Below, one piece after another: positions 8,559 through 18,269 of a stretch of DNA of 64,000 bases; the stretch's first letter is position 1; each line of letters starts with the position of its first letter. This DNA is from Gibbsiella quercinecans. Lineage in GTDB: Bacteria > Pseudomonadota > Gammaproteobacteria > Enterobacterales > Enterobacteriaceae. Location: the NCBI RefSeq assembly GCF_002291425.1, contig NZ_CP014136.1:62001-126000 (forward strand). Direction: 5' to 3'. The notes under the pieces were generated by a model. It worked only from the letters and a program-made list of their open reading frames with translations, was not told the origin of the DNA and did not search any database. A program made the translations under genes and the position numbers.

Positions 8559-10250
8559 CTAAGCAGCGGCATCAGCCGCCAACGGTTTTTTTTGCTCATC
8601 CCGCAGTTCACGCCGCAAGATCTTACCCACGTTCGATTTGGGTAACTCACTGCGGAACTCAACGAGTTTAGGCACTTTATACCCTGTCAGGTGCCGGCGG
8701 CAATGCGCCTGTAGCTCTTCGGCCGTCAACGAGGCGTCTTTCTTCACCACGCAGATCTTTACCGCCTCGCCGGAGGCATCGCTCGGCACACCGATGGCCG
8801 CGCATTCCAATACTTTGGGATGTTGGCTGACCACCTCTTCAATCTCATTGGGATAAACGTTAAACCCGGAAACCAGGATCATGTCTTTTTTACGATCGAC
8901 AATACGGATAAAACCTTCATCGTCCACGGTAACGATATCACCGGTGGCAAGCCAGCCGTCTTGCAATACTTCTGCCGTCGCTTCAGGGCGTTGCCAATAG
9001 CCTAACATAACTTGCGGCCCTTTTACCCACAGTTCACCCGGCGATCCGGCAGGCACATCGTGCCCAGCGTCGTCCAGCAGGCGAACTTCGGTTGAAGGCA
9101 CCGGCAAACCGATACTGCCGCTGTAGCGCTGCAGATCATAAGGATTGCCGGTCACCAGCGGCGCACATTCGGTCAGGCCGTAGCCTTCCAGCAGATGCCT
9201 GCCGGTAATGCTTTGCCATTTATCCGCAACGGCCTTCTGCACCGACATACCGCCGCCCACCGACAACCGCAGGGTGGAAAAATCGAGCCGGCAAAAATCC
9301 GTATTATTCAGCAGCGCGTTAAACAACGTGTTTACGCCGGTCATTACGGTAAAGGGATATTTGGCCAGCTCCTTGACCATCCCTGGAATATCGCGCGGGT
9401 TGGTAATCAGCAGGTTGTTGGCCCCCAGCTCGATAAACAGCAGACAGTTCACCGTCAGCGCAAAAATGTGATACAGCGGCAACGCCGTCACCACCAGCGT
9501 CTGGTTGCCCTGCAATAACGGGGCATAAGCGGCTTTCGCCTGCTCCAGGTTAGCCTGCATATTCCGGTGAGTGAGCATCGCCCCCTTGGCCACGCCGGTG
9601 GTGCCGCCGGTGTACTGCAAAAAGGCCAGATCGTCGTTGGTAATCGCCGGCTTCACATACTGGAGCCGCCGCCCCTGTTGCAAGGCTGCGCGATAAGAGA
9701 TGGCGTCCGGCAGGTTGTATTTTGGCACCAGGCGCTTGATATACTTCACCACAAAGTTCACCAGCGTACCTTTGGCCGTGGACAACTGATCGCCCATGCG
9801 CGTCAGGATCACATGCTTCACCTGGGTTTTATAAACCACTTTTTCCAGGGTGTGGGCAAAATTAGAGACGATGACAATCGCCGCGGCGCCGCTGTCGTTA
9901 AGCTGGTGTTCCAGTTCCCTGGGCGTATAGAGAGGGTTAACGTTGACGACCACCATCCCGGCGCGCAGGATGCCGAATAATGCGATCGGGTATTGCAATA
10001 GGTTGGGCATCATCACCGCAACGCGATCGCCGGGCTTCAGCCCCAGCGAATTTTGCAGATAAGCGGCGAAGGCCCGGCTGCGCTCTTCCAGCTTGCGGAA
10101 GGTCATTACCGCGCCCATGTTGATGAACGCCGGTTGATCCGCATAACGCACTGCGGCACGTTCAAACATATCCACTAAAGACGCGTATCGATCGGCATTT
10201 ATTTCCGCCGGAACATCTGCCGGGTAGCGTTTTAACCAGACCTTATCCAA
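8559..10250 (-). CDS. fadD: Long-chain-fatty-acid--CoA ligase FadD
   Basis: FadD activates long-chain fatty acids to acyl-CoA at the inner membrane, coupling import to beta-oxidation and producing the ligand that inactivates FadR. The 563-residue protein has the AMP-binding P-loop [12 protein letters not shown], the [10 protein letters not shown] motif, the [11 protein letters not shown] segment and the fatty-acid signature [20 protein letters not shown]. The start is the TTG at 10250, seven bases after CAGGAG, giving [14 protein letters not shown]. coli fadD likewise uses UUG. Longer ATG starts lie upstream of this ribosome binding site. A FadR operator sits about 73-89 bases upstream. Confidence 0.97.
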   Translation of the reverse strand: MDKVWLKRYPADVPAEINADRYASLVDMFERAAVRYADQPAFINMGAVMTFRKLEERSRAFAAYLQNSLGLKPGDRVAVMMPNLLQYPIALFGILRAGMVVVNVNPLYTPRELEHQLNDSGAAAIVIVSNFAHTLEKVVYKTQVKHVILTRMGDQLSTAKGTLVNFVVKYIKRLVPKYNLPDAISYRAALQQGRRLQYVKPAITNDDLAFLQYTGGTTGVAKGAMLTHRNMQANLEQAKAAYAPLLQGNQTLVVTALPLYHIFALTVNCLLFIELGANNLLITNPRDIPGMVKELAKYPFTVMTGVNTLFNALLNNTDFCRLDFSTLRLSVGGGMSVQKAVADKWQSITGRHLLEGYGLTECAPLVTGNPYDLQRYSGSIGLPVPSTEVRLLDDAGHDVPAGSPGELWVKGPQVMLGYWQRPEATAEVLQDGWLATGDIVTVDDEGFIRIVDRKKDMILVSGFNVYPNEIEEVVSQHPKVLECAAIGVPSDASGEAVKICVVKKDASLTAEELQAHCRRHLTGYKVPKLVEFRSELPKSNVGKILRRELRDEQKKPLAADAAA

Positions 10251-10322
10251 GGTATTACTCCTGAAATCATTACTCATCATCATCGCAGCCTCTAACGCGC
10301 AACCGCAAATTAACAATATTTT

Positions 10323-10339
10323 AACTCATCATACCAGCT
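10323..10339 (-). promoter_or_regulatory. FadR operator of fadD
   Basis: On the minus strand the bases read AGCTGGTATGATGAGTT, which as I recall is identical to the principal FadR site of E. coli fadD. It lies 73-89 bases before the fadD start codon, in the expected promoter position, so fadD is very likely repressed by FadR and induced by long-chain acyl-CoA. Confidence 0.85.
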
Positions 10340-10399
10340 TCTGTTTTAAACAATATTCAGGTTGCGATGCATATCACTAATTGCTAACGGTTTATGCCG

Positions 10400-10432
10400 C
10401 TAAAAGAATAAGGCGGCCTGAGCCGCCTTATT
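10400..10432 (-). terminator. Rho-independent terminator of the Slp-like lipoprotein gene
   Basis: AATAAGGCGGC and its inverted partner GCCGCCTTATT enclose a 4-base loop, followed on the minus strand by TCTTTTA. It starts 24 bases beyond the yeaY stop. Confidence 0.75.
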
Positions 10433-10455
10433 CACAAGGGCAAACTACGCCTTGT

Positions 10456-11046
10456 TTATTCCGCCACGATGGTTTGAACCTGCGCAGGGGTTGGGCCGTA
10501 CCAGCCGTAGCCTGGCCCCCAACCGGGGCCCCATGGGCCATGACGCCAACCCCACGGCCCCATTGGAGCGGGTGGCATCACCACCTGTTGCACCAGGCGC
10601 CAACGCTTATAACCAGTAACGTTCAGCGTGACGAAGTCATACGGCGTATTGCCGATTTTGCCCGAATGCAAACCGGTAATCGGCCCGACGACGGTCACCA
10701 TTTGCCCCTTGAAATCCACCGGGTCGAGGAAACCGTTTACCGAAGCCAACAGCCGCCCCTGCGACGGCTCGCCGAGCAGTGGGCGCGCAGCAGCATCTAA
10801 CGGCAATGCCGCTATCTCGAGCACCGTTCTGCCGCGATCGTTGGCGACGCCAACCACCTTGCCGCCAAAGCGCCCTTCCGCGCCGCTGAAGGTTTTCGGC
10901 GCTGCCTGCACCGACGAAAGCGCCGTTACCGGCGTTTCGGTGGTGCCTTTGATGGCATCCGGCACGCTCACACAGCCAGACAGTGCCAACGCGCTGCCGA
11001 CCACCGCGGCCAGCAGCCATTTGTTCATTACAGTACGGGTTCGCAT
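10456..11046 (-). CDS. yeaY: Slp-family outer membrane lipoprotein YeaY
   Basis: This 196-residue protein has a signal peptide ending in the lipobox LSGC, so it should be lipid-modified and exported to the outer membrane. The mature part shows the Slp/YeaY signatures [21 protein letters not shown] and [14 protein letters not shown], and it ends in an unusual glycine/tryptophan/proline-rich tail (about residues 157-186). The ATG at 11046 follows AGGAG by nine bases. A start at 11028 is also possible and is closer to typical lipoprotein length. Function is not established; E. coli slp is starvation-inducible. Confidence 0.9.
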   Translation of the reverse strand: MRTRTVMNKWLLAAVVGSALALSGCVSVPDAIKGTTETPVTALSSVQAAPKTFSGAEGRFGGKVVGVANDRGRTVLEIAALPLDAAARPLLGEPSQGRLLASVNGFLDPVDFKGQMVTVVGPITGLHSGKIGNTPYDFVTLNVTGYKRWRLVQQVVMPPAPMGPWGWRHGPWGPGWGPGYGWYGPTPAQVQTIVAE

Positions 11047-11149
11047 CGTGGTAATCTCCTGAAATACCCGCTAATTAGACCCCAATTATTCCGGCAAGTT
11101 GCCGCCGCAGGCCAGCATAACCTCAACGGTAGCACAACCAGATGACATC

Positions 11150-11851
11150 TTATTCACGCCCCGGCAGCTTTTTCCAGGTCACTTCATTGCGCAAATACGT
11201 TGGCTGCGCGTTTTCTACGCTAACCACCGCCTCTTGTTGCCAGGCCTGGAGCGCCAGCGGCAGCATATCTTCCGCATGTGGCAGCCGTATTTGCCCATCA
11301 CTGATTGCCAGCGCCTGGCCGGCCACCAGATCGGGGTAGGTTTGCCAGCCGGTGCCCACCGTAGCCCATTGCCCGGAAAGCCGCGCCGCCCTTTCCTGCA
11401 CCTGCTGGGGTGAAAGCACCGCTTCGCCTTCGCTTTCCAGCCAATGCCCATCGGCCTGGCGTTCAAACTGGCCCCAATACACTTCGCCCATCCGGGCATC
11501 AATGGCGGCCAATACCCGCTGTGCGCCGCTGACCCGCCACGCGCCCTGCGCCATCGTCTGCAAGGTGGAAAGACCAATCATCGGCAGATCGGCCCCTAAT
11601 GCCAGCCCCTGCGCGATACCGATACCGATACGCACGCCGGTGAAGCTGCCCGGCCCACGGCCAAACGCCAGGGCGTCCAGCTGCGAGAGCGACAGGCCGG
11701 ACTCGGCCAATACCTGCTCAACCAGCGGTAGAATGCGTTGCGTATGCTCGCGTGGGCAAAGTTCAAACAGGGCGCGGGTTTCGCCTTGATTCCAAATGGC
11801 GACGGAACAGGCTTCCGTTGCCGTATCGATCGCTAAAATTCGCGTGGACAT
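11150..11851 (-). CDS. tsaB: tRNA threonylcarbamoyladenosine biosynthesis protein TsaB
   Basis: TsaB (YeaZ) is the scaffold partner of TsaD in the complex that forms t6A at position 37 of ANN-decoding tRNAs. The 233-residue protein starts [17 protein letters not shown] and contains [13 protein letters not shown] and [15 protein letters not shown], all typical of the ASKHA-fold family. The ATG at 11851 follows AGAGG. Eight extra upstream residues in the same frame are unlikely. It lies 78 bases downstream of yoaA in the same direction, as in E. coli. Confidence 0.96.
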   Translation of the reverse strand: MSTRILAIDTATEACSVAIWNQGETRALFELCPREHTQRILPLVEQVLAESGLSLSQLDALAFGRGPGSFTGVRIGIGIAQGLALGADLPMIGLSTLQTMAQGAWRVSGAQRVLAAIDARMGEVYWGQFERQADGHWLESEGEAVLSPQQVQERAARLSGQWATVGTGWQTYPDLVAGQALAISDGQIRLPHAEDMLPLALQAWQQEAVVSVENAQPTYLRNEVTWKKLPGRE

Positions 11852-11929
11852 GCCAACCTCTGGCGTGAAAATCAATGGGTTTCAATCAGGGCGCGCATTG
11901 TAGCACAGCCACGGAACCGAGCCTATCCG

Positions 11930-13834
11930 CTAAGCGGCGCCGCACAAAAAGGCGATGGCCTGGGCCAAATCACGGGTGCGCGGCGTTGGCGGCAAGCTGT
12001 TGAGAAACACCTCGCCATACGGGCGCATCACCAGGCGGTTATCGCAAATCACCAATACGCCGCGATCGTCAGTATCGCGGATCAGGCGGCCAACACCCTG
12101 CTTGAGGGTGATCACCGCGTCGGGCAGTTGCACCTCATTGAACGGATCGCCGCCGCGCAGGCGGCAATCTTCAATCCGCGCCTTGAGCAGCGGATCGTCC
12201 GGTGAGGTGAACGGCAGCTTATCGATGATGACGCAAGATAGCGCGTCACCGCGCACATCCACGCCCTCCCAGAAACTGCTGGTGGCCACCAGCAAGGCAT
12301 TGCCGGCCTCAACAAACTGCGACAGCAGGCGCCCTTTGCTGGTTTCGCCCTGCACCAGCACCGGCAAGGTCATGCTGGCACGGAACTCTTCCGCCAGTTC
12401 GCGCATCATCTGGTGTGAAGTACACAGGAAGAAACAGCGCCCCTGGTTGGCCTCAATCAAAGGGCGCAGCATCTGGGCCAGCCGGCGTGCGCCGCCGGGT
12501 TGGTTCGGCGAAGGCAGGAAACGCGGCACGCACAACAACGCCTGATTGGCATAATCGAACGGGCTAGGCAACAGTAAGGTTTTGGCCTTGTTCAGCCCCA
12601 GGCGCTCGGTAAAGTGCCCCATTTGTTCATTCACCGACAGCGTGGCGGAAGTAAAAATCCAGGCGCCCGGCTTTTCATTGAGTAATTCACGGAAGCGTTC
12701 GGCAACCGTCAACGGCGTCAGCGCCATCACGAAGTGCCGTGAGCTGCATTCAAACCAATAGCTGAAGCCCGGTTCATTAATTTCTTTCAGCCGTTTCAGG
12801 CGCGCGCGGTACTGCGTGGCACGCTCAAAGGCGGCATCCAGCAGCGCCGAACGGCCAAGGGCCATTTTCACCACGTCATAGCACAGCTCAAGCGCGTCAT
12901 CGAGCAGTAGCAAGGCCCGTTGCACATTAGGCTGCCCCATCACCTGGCGCAGGTTGCCGCGAAAACCGGGCTCGCCCAGCGCCAACCGGAAATCCTGCGT
13001 ACTTTGGCTTAAACGATCGGCGCTTTTTTGCAACTGCGCCATATCGCGCACTTCGGTGCGATAGGCAATGGTGATGTCTTTGGCCAGGTCCAGCAATTGG
13101 CGGCTGGTCAACTGCTTGCCGAAATACTGGCTGGCGATATCAGGGATCTGGTGCGCCTCATCGAAAATCATCACGTCGGCGTCAGGGATCAGTTCAGCAA
13201 AGCCGCTTTCCTTCACCACCATATCCGCCAGGAACAGGTGATGGTTCACCACCACCACGTCGGCGTCCATCGCCCGGCGGCGCGCTTTCACCACAAAGCA
13301 GTCTTTGTAAAGCGGGCAGTCGCTGCCCAGGCAATTGTCATTGGTGCTGGTCACCAGCGGCCAGACAAAGCTGTCTTCAGCCACGTCGCTACAGGTGCTG
13401 ATATCCCCTTCAGTGGTCTGCGAAGACCAGGTGCGCAGCCGAACCAGATCGATCAACGCCTGCCCGGCCAACTCGCCGCCGGCCATTGACTGTTGTTCCA
13501 GCCGCTCCAGGCACAGGTAGTTGGAACGCCCTTTCAGCAGCGCCAGTTTGCCTTTGAACTTTATCGCCTTTGCAACCGTTGGCAGATCGCGCGCGTACAG
13601 TTGGTCCTGCAGCGCCTTGGAGCCGGTGGAAATGATGACTTTACGGTTGGCCCGCAGCGCCGGAACCAGGTAAGCAAAGGTTTTGCCGGTGCCGGTGCCC
13701 GCTTCCACCACCAATTCCTGTTTAAAATTGATCGCCTCCGCCACCGCGTTGGCCATCAGCCGTTGGGATTCTCGCGGTTTAAACCCGTTGATTGCCTGCG
13801 CCAATGCGCCGTCTGTTGCAAAATCGTCTGCCAC
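11930..13834 (-). CDS. yoaA: XPD/DinG-family iron-sulfur DNA helicase YoaA
   Basis: This 634-residue superfamily 2 helicase has Walker A (EAGTGTGKTFAYL, about residue 36), the DEAH box (DVMIFDEAHQIPDI), four cysteines spaced as an iron-sulfur cluster site (C..., DNCLGSDCPLYKDC) and the C-terminal VGRLIRD motif VI. In E. coli YoaA works with HolC (DNA polymerase chi) in repair of stalled replication forks. The start is set at the GTG at 13834 (VADDFATDG), preceded by GAGAGATA. A longer ATG start would add 15 unconserved residues. Confidence 0.95.
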   Translation of the reverse strand: MADDFATDGALAQAINGFKPRESQRLMANAVAEAINFKQELVVEAGTGTGKTFAYLVPALRANRKVIISTGSKALQDQLYARDLPTVAKAIKFKGKLALLKGRSNYLCLERLEQQSMAGGELAGQALIDLVRLRTWSSQTTEGDISTCSDVAEDSFVWPLVTSTNDNCLGSDCPLYKDCFVVKARRRAMDADVVVVNHHLFLADMVVKESGFAELIPDADVMIFDEAHQIPDIASQYFGKQLTSRQLLDLAKDITIAYRTEVRDMAQLQKSADRLSQSTQDFRLALGEPGFRGNLRQVMGQPNVQRALLLLDDALELCYDVVKMALGRSALLDAAFERATQYRARLKRLKEINEPGFSYWFECSSRHFVMALTPLTVAERFRELLNEKPGAWIFTSATLSVNEQMGHFTERLGLNKAKTLLLPSPFDYANQALLCVPRFLPSPNQPGGARRLAQMLRPLIEANQGRCFFLCTSHQMMRELAEEFRASMTLPVLVQGETSKGRLLSQFVEAGNALLVATSSFWEGVDVRGDALSCVIIDKLPFTSPDDPLLKARIEDCRLRGGDPFNEVQLPDAVITLKQGVGRLIRDTDDRGVLVICDNRLVMRPYGEVFLNSLPPTPRTRDLAQAIAFLCGAA

Positions 13835-13971
13835 GCTATCTCTCTGCCAGGAACATTCAGCGGTGATTATGCCAAGCATGGCCTGCCACGGCTACCACCG
13901 TCTTGATCGCGCCCCACGCCAGGCGATGGCTGTGTTACCCTAGCAGGATGATTAACCGGGAGAAAACCGAC

Positions 13972-14316
13972 ATGAGTATTGAACGTATCGATGCGGAACA
14001 GCGCTGGTCTGAAGCCGTGATCTATAACGGCACCGTTTATTACACCAGCGTGCCAGACAATCTGGATGATGATGCCACCGCGCAAACGGCGAATGCCCTT
14101 GCGGCCGTCGATGTGCTGTTGGCCCGGGTGGGATCGGATAAAAGCCGCATTCTCGACGCCACGATATTCCTGGCCGACGCCGCCGACTTCGCCGCCATGA
14201 ACGCCGCCTGGGATGCCTGGGTTAGCGCAGGCAGTGCGCCGGTCCGCTGCACCGTGCAAGCGAGGTTGATGAACCCCAAATACAAGGTGGAAATTAAAAT
14301 CATCGCCGCGCAATAA
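13972..14316 (+). CDS. yoaB: RidA-family protein YoaB
   Basis: This 114-residue protein is of the Rid (YjgF/YER057c/UK114) superfamily. It ends with the AGSAPVRCTVQARLMNPKYKVE stretch (quoted in part: VRCTVQARL) that contains the family arginine and the conserved loop. RidA relatives hydrolyse reactive enamine/imine intermediates from PLP enzymes; this subgroup's substrate is unknown. The ATG at 13972 follows GGGAGA. It is divergent from yoaA, the same arrangement as in E. coli. Confidence 0.92.
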   Translation: MSIERIDAEQRWSEAVIYNGTVYYTSVPDNLDDDATAQTANALAAVDVLLARVGSDKSRILDATIFLADAADFAAMNAAWDAWVSAGSAPVRCTVQARLMNPKYKVEIKIIAAQ

Positions 14317-14321
14317 GCCAC

Positions 14322-14354
14322 AAAACCGCGGGGGTATCCACACCCGCGGTTTTA
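14322..14354. terminator. Bidirectional terminator between yoaB and mdtI
   Basis: AAAACCGCGGG and CCCGCGGTTTT form an 11-base perfect stem with a 10-base loop, flanked by A and T runs. It lies between the two convergent stop codons and could serve both genes. Confidence 0.85.
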
Positions 14355-14365
14355 AACGCTGGCGG

Positions 14366-14695
14366 TTAGGCCAGTTTAATGATCACCATCCCCAGCAGCA
14401 GCAGGGCCAGCCCGATCCAGCCTTTATGGTTCAAACGTTGCCCGAACAGGATCCAGCCTGCGGCCACGGTCGCCACGATGCCAAAACCGCCCCACAACGC
14501 ATAAGCCACCGAAAGATCGATGCCTTTGACCGCCTGCGCCAGCGCGCTGAAGGCCCCCAGCACCGACAGCAGCGATAACACTCCCAGCCATACTTTGCGA
14601 AAGCCGTCGGACATTTTAAGAAAAATGTTGGCGATGATTTCCAGCACGATAGCCAATGCCAGAAAGCCAATGTGATACCACTCAAGCTGTTGCAT
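14366..14695 (-). CDS. mdtI: SMR-family spermidine export subunit MdtI
   Basis: This 109-residue small multidrug resistance protein has four membrane helices. It carries the membrane-embedded glutamate in [14 protein letters not shown], the [12 protein letters not shown] signature and an ending in IKLA. With MdtJ it forms a heteromeric spermidine exporter in E. coli. The ATG at 14695 overlaps the last 14 bases of mdtJ. An alternative GTG three codons earlier is less likely. Confidence 0.95.
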   Translation of the reverse strand: MQQLEWYHIGFLALAIVLEIIANIFLKMSDGFRKVWLGVLSLLSVLGAFSALAQAVKGIDLSVAYALWGGFGIVATVAAGWILFGQRLNHKGWIGLALLLLGMVIIKLA

Positions 14696-15050
14696 GGCCG
14701 CCACCCGAAATGTTGCCCGGTTTTCGTGCCTTACAGGTGCCTGATTTCACCAGCAGAATACCGGCGACCAGCGTTGCCAGCCCCAGCACCTTCAGCGGGG
14801 AGATCGGCTCATCGAACCACACCACGCTGAATACGGTAATCAGCAGGATGCCGATGCCTTCCCACAGGGCGTAGGCGACCCCCAACGCGACGCGTTTTAT
14901 CGCCACCGACAGCAACATATACGAAGCCGTAATCATCATATACATCACCAGATGGCCGGTAATGCCGCCACTCACGCTGGCATATTTCATCGAAAGCGTG
15001 CCGATAATCTCGGTCACGATGGCTAATGCTAAAAAAATCCAATAAATCAT
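14682..15050 (-). CDS. mdtJ: SMR-family spermidine export subunit MdtJ
   Basis: This 122-residue partner of MdtI has four helices with [19 protein letters not shown] (conserved glutamate), [13 protein letters not shown], and a short cytoplasmic tail after [24 protein letters not shown] leader precedes the ATG at 15050. An upstream ATG at 15080 would add ten residues not found in the family. The mdtJ-mdtI overlap implies translational coupling. Confidence 0.95.
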   Translation of the reverse strand: MIYWIFLALAIVTEIIGTLSMKYASVSGGITGHLVMYMMITASYMLLSVAIKRVALGVAYALWEGIGILLITVFSVVWFDEPISPLKVLGLATLVAGILLVKSGTCKARKPGNISGGGHATA

Positions 15051-15080
15051 TATTTTTCTCCCAAACGGCGAATAACGCAC

Positions 15081-15619
15081 GCAAAGGTATATTTATCCCG
15101 ATTTATCTCATCCATAGCGGATACGGAGATCTCTGGGGATAAACTGACCCAAACGTAATCAAGGTGGTTTGCCCGGCGACACGCAATGGCAGATCTGCCA
15201 TCAGCACCGGTTAAGGGAGAAAGACGCTATAGCTCGCTGGACCAGTGGTGTTCACTGGCAAGAATGGCGGAAAGGAAAAGCTGGCAACCAGAAGTTCTGG
15301 GGGTAATTCCATTAGTTATCATCATAATTATTCTCTATCTTCAGCCGCACACCGTGCGATTTGCCCAATATCCTCATCAATATAAAATTTTCAGCTGCAT
15401 CATTTGTACCATAGCCGATTTAATAAAGCAAACTGCCGTTTTCAGCAATCAATAATCAAAAAGCGTTTAAAAATAATAAAGTTACTGTTTTGAAAAATGA
15501 AAAATCGTGGTGCTGCGGATAGCACGGTTACGATAAGGATTGTACAAAATTACAGCGCAAGCCTGTCGGGCTGCGGGTCGGCGCACCATGTTGAATCGGC
15601 CAATGGGTATCCAGGCGGG
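15081..15619. other. AT-rich intergenic region without a convincing gene
   Basis: About 540 bases separate the mdtJ start from the eda terminator. A plus-strand frame (15186-15455) with an isoleucine-rich stretch resembles no protein I know and has no good ribosome binding site. The stretch probably holds the mdtJI promoter region. I see no RNA gene or repeat. Confidence 0.5.
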
Positions 15620-15622
15620 GGT

Positions 15623-15653
15623 AAAAAAAATGCCAACCTCGTGAGGTTGGCAT
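15623..15653 (-). terminator. Rho-independent terminator of eda
   Basis: On the minus strand ATGCCAACCTC pairs with GAGGTTGGCAT around a very short loop, followed by eight T. It lies 18 bases beyond the eda stop. Confidence 0.9.
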
Positions 15654-15670
15654 CAGCAGACGAGTTGCGG

Positions 15671-16312
15671 TTAAGCGCTTGCGCCGGCAACCGCCGTGCG
15701 CGCCAGCTCGGTGATGCGTGCGTAATCGCCTTTTTCCAGCGCGTCGGCCGGCACCAGCCAGGAGCCGCCGATGCACAGCACGCTTTTCAACGCCAGGTAG
15801 TCACGGTAATTGTTCGGCGTGATGCCGCCGGTCGGGCAGAAACGCACCTGCGGGAACGGGCCGCCAATCGCCTGCAGCGCTTTCACCCCGCCATTGGCCT
15901 CCGCCGGGAAGAACTTGAATTCACGCAGGCCGTAATCCATCCCCAGCATCAGTTCGGAAACGGTGCTAATGCCCGGGATCAGCGGGATGGTTCCTGCGGT
16001 GGCAGCTTGCAGCAGATCGGCCGTCAAGCCAGGGCTGATGGCGAACTGCGCACCGGCATCGGTAACATCTTGCAACTGCTGGGGATTGATCACAGTGCCG
16101 GCACCGATGATGGCATCCGGCACCTCTTTGGCGATGGCGCGAATGGCCTCCAGGGCGCACGCGGTGCGAAGCGTCACTTCCAGCACCTTCACACCGCCGG
16201 CAACCAGCGCTTTTGCCAACGGCACTGCATGTTCCAGTTGGTTAATCACAATCACCGGGACGACCGGGCCAGCGGTGAGGATCTGCTCTGCGCTGGTTTT
16301 CCAGTTTTTCAT
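15671..16312 (-). CDS. eda: KHG/KDPG aldolase Eda
   Basis: Eda cleaves 2-keto-3-deoxy-6-phosphogluconate to pyruvate and glyceraldehyde 3-phosphate, the last step of both the Entner-Doudoroff and hexuronate pathways. The 213-residue class I aldolase shows [14 protein letters not shown] with the catalytic glutamate, [10 protein letters not shown], the Schiff-base lysine in [14 protein letters not shown], and [11 protein letters not shown]. It is 127 bases downstream of zwf. E. coli has edd between them, and here edd is absent. The uxu block at 50-55 kb would feed this enzyme through KDG. Confidence 0.97.
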   Translation of the reverse strand: MKNWKTSAEQILTAGPVVPVIVINQLEHAVPLAKALVAGGVKVLEVTLRTACALEAIRAIAKEVPDAIIGAGTVINPQQLQDVTDAGAQFAISPGLTADLLQAATAGTIPLIPGISTVSELMLGMDYGLREFKFFPAEANGGVKALQAIGGPFPQVRFCPTGGITPNNYRDYLALKSVLCIGGSWLVPADALEKGDYARITELARTAVAGASA

Positions 16313-16439
16313 TTTAGGGCTCCATTATTGAGGTTGGTGTACGGTATCGCACGCCCCTGCATGCCACGCCCACCAAGGGCGCGGCAACAGGACCTCAGGC
16401 TTGCATAATACCGGTAAAAAAATGCCGGTAACGCATTAG

Positions 16440-17915
16440 CTACGCAAACTCGTTCCAGGACCGGCCGTCGCGGGTGATCATCGCCACCGAAGCCACCGGC
16501 CCCCAGGTGCCGGACTGATACGGCTTCGGCGCCTCGTTATCCGCTTTCCAGGCGTCCATAATGGAATCCACCCACTTCCAGGCTTCTTCCACTTCGTCAC
16601 GCCGGACAAACAGCGCCTGGATACCGCGCATGGTTTCCAACAGCAGGCGCTCGTAGGCGTCGGCCACGTGCGCCTGATTGAAGGTTTCAGAGAAGCTCAG
16701 ATCCAGCTTGGTCGTTTGCAGGCGGTGTTTGTGATCCAGGCCCGGCACCTTGTTCAATACCTGGATTTCAATCCCTTCGTCCGGCTGCAGGCGAATGGTC
16801 AGTTTGTTCTGAGGCAACTGTTGGTAGGAATCGCGGAACAGGTTGAGCGGTGGGTTTTTAAAGTACACCACCACTTCCGAACATTTGGTCGGCAGGCGCT
16901 TACCGGTGCGCAAATAAAACGGCACGCCGGCCCACTGCCAGTTATCGATATCCACGCGGATAGAGACGAAGGTTTCAGTATTGCTGCTTTTGTTCGCCCC
17001 TTCCTCTTCCAGATAGCCCGGCACTTTTTTGCCCTGCACGAAGCCGGACGTGTACTGGCCGCGCACAGTGGTTTCGCGCACGTTGCTCTGATCGATACGG
17101 CGCAGCGAGCGCAGCACTTTCACTTTCTCGTCACGGATACGGTCAGTCGTTAAATCCGCCGGTGGCGACATGGCGATCATCGTCAGGATCTGCAGCAGGT
17201 GGTTTTGGATCATATCGCGCATCTGGCCGGCCTGATCGAAATAGCCCCAGCGCCCTTCAATGCCCACCTCTTCCGCCACGGTGATCTGCACATGATCGAT
17301 GGTGCGGTTATCCCAATTGGACGCAAACAGCGAGTTGGCGAAACGCAGCGCCAGCAGGTTGAGCACCGTTTCTTTGCCCAGATAGTGGTCGATACGGTAA
17401 ACCTGGCATTCGTCGAAATACTCCGCCACCTGATCATTGATCACGCGCGAAGAGGCCAAATCGGTGCCGAGCGGTTTTTCCATCACAACCCGCGCCGGCT
17501 CTTTATTCAGCTTGGCTTCTCCCAACCCTTTGCAGATGGCGCCGAAGGTGCTCGGCGGCATGGCGAAATAGTTGATGGTGGTGCGGTGCTTCTGGTCCAG
17601 CAGCTTGCCCAGTTTGACAAAATTCTTGCTGTCGTTAACGTCCAGGTTGCAAAAATCCAGGCGCTCGCTCAACGTCGCCCACAGCGCATCATCCAGTTCT
17701 TCTTTCATGAAGGTGGTCAACGCTTCCTTCACCACTTTGGTGTAGGCTTCTTTATCCCAATCCGCGCGGCCCACGCCAATGATGCGGGTCTCCGGGTGGA
17801 TGTGGCCGGCTTTTTCTAGTTGGTACAGGGAAGGCAGCAGCTTACGGCGCGCCAAATCACCTTTCGCGCCGAAAATAACCAGGTCGCACGCCTGGGCTGT
17901 AGAGGTTACCGCCAT
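16440..17915 (-). CDS. zwf: Glucose-6-phosphate 1-dehydrogenase Zwf
   Basis: Zwf oxidises glucose 6-phosphate with NADP+, opening the pentose phosphate and Entner-Doudoroff pathways. The 491-residue protein equals the E. coli length. It has the nucleotide-binding start CDLVIFGAKGDLARRKLLP and the active-site signature RIDHYLGKETVLN with the catalytic histidine. The ATG at 17915 lies seven bases after GAGGAG. A palindromic HexR-type operator is 27 bases upstream, so HexR repression is likely. Confidence 0.98.
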   Translation of the reverse strand: MAVTSTAQACDLVIFGAKGDLARRKLLPSLYQLEKAGHIHPETRIIGVGRADWDKEAYTKVVKEALTTFMKEELDDALWATLSERLDFCNLDVNDSKNFVKLGKLLDQKHRTTINYFAMPPSTFGAICKGLGEAKLNKEPARVVMEKPLGTDLASSRVINDQVAEYFDECQVYRIDHYLGKETVLNLLALRFANSLFASNWDNRTIDHVQITVAEEVGIEGRWGYFDQAGQMRDMIQNHLLQILTMIAMSPPADLTTDRIRDEKVKVLRSLRRIDQSNVRETTVRGQYTSGFVQGKKVPGYLEEEGANKSSNTETFVSIRVDIDNWQWAGVPFYLRTGKRLPTKCSEVVVYFKNPPLNLFRDSYQQLPQNKLTIRLQPDEGIEIQVLNKVPGLDHKHRLQTTKLDLSFSETFNQAHVADAYERLLLETMRGIQALFVRRDEVEEAWKWVDSIMDAWKADNEAPKPYQSGTWGPVASVAMITRDGRSWNEFA

Positions 17916-17941
17916 GTTCAATCTCCTCGTTGCAGGATATT

Positions 17942-17956
17942 TGTAATTTTCTTACA
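17942..17956 (-). promoter_or_regulatory. HexR operator before zwf
   Basis: TGTAATTTTCTTACA has the palindromic arms TGTAA/TTACA with five bases between them, matching the HexR consensus TGTAATnnnATTACA in outline. It sits 27-41 bases before zwf, in the zwf-hexR intergenic region. A second, half-matching TGTAATTTTCTG occurs near 18076. Confidence 0.65.
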
Positions 17957-18269
17957 TTACTAATGTACTCTCTTTGCCTACGGCCAGTAAACCCGGATCA
18001 AAAACGCAAAAAAGCCCCAGAAACTCTGGTGTTACCCCCGCAAACGGCGCCAAACCTGCCCTCCACGGGGAAAGCTGTAATTTTCTGTCTTTTTTGGCGC
18101 TTGATTACCGTTATGAAAGTTAGACACAAGTCATATTCTGATGAAAAAACCCAGTATGCGCTCAGTCAGTACTGCCAACGGTTACCAGCACGTAGTATAT
18201 TTTCATTAAACCGGTATTGATTTCTCCTTTAACTGAAATCGACAAAACCCATGAGGGACTCCCGTCAAT

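Noticed and set aside
15186-15455. 89-residue plus-strand open frame with an isoleucine-rich stretch
   Set aside because: No family resemblance, poor start context, and the hydrophobic part arises from a short AT-rich run.
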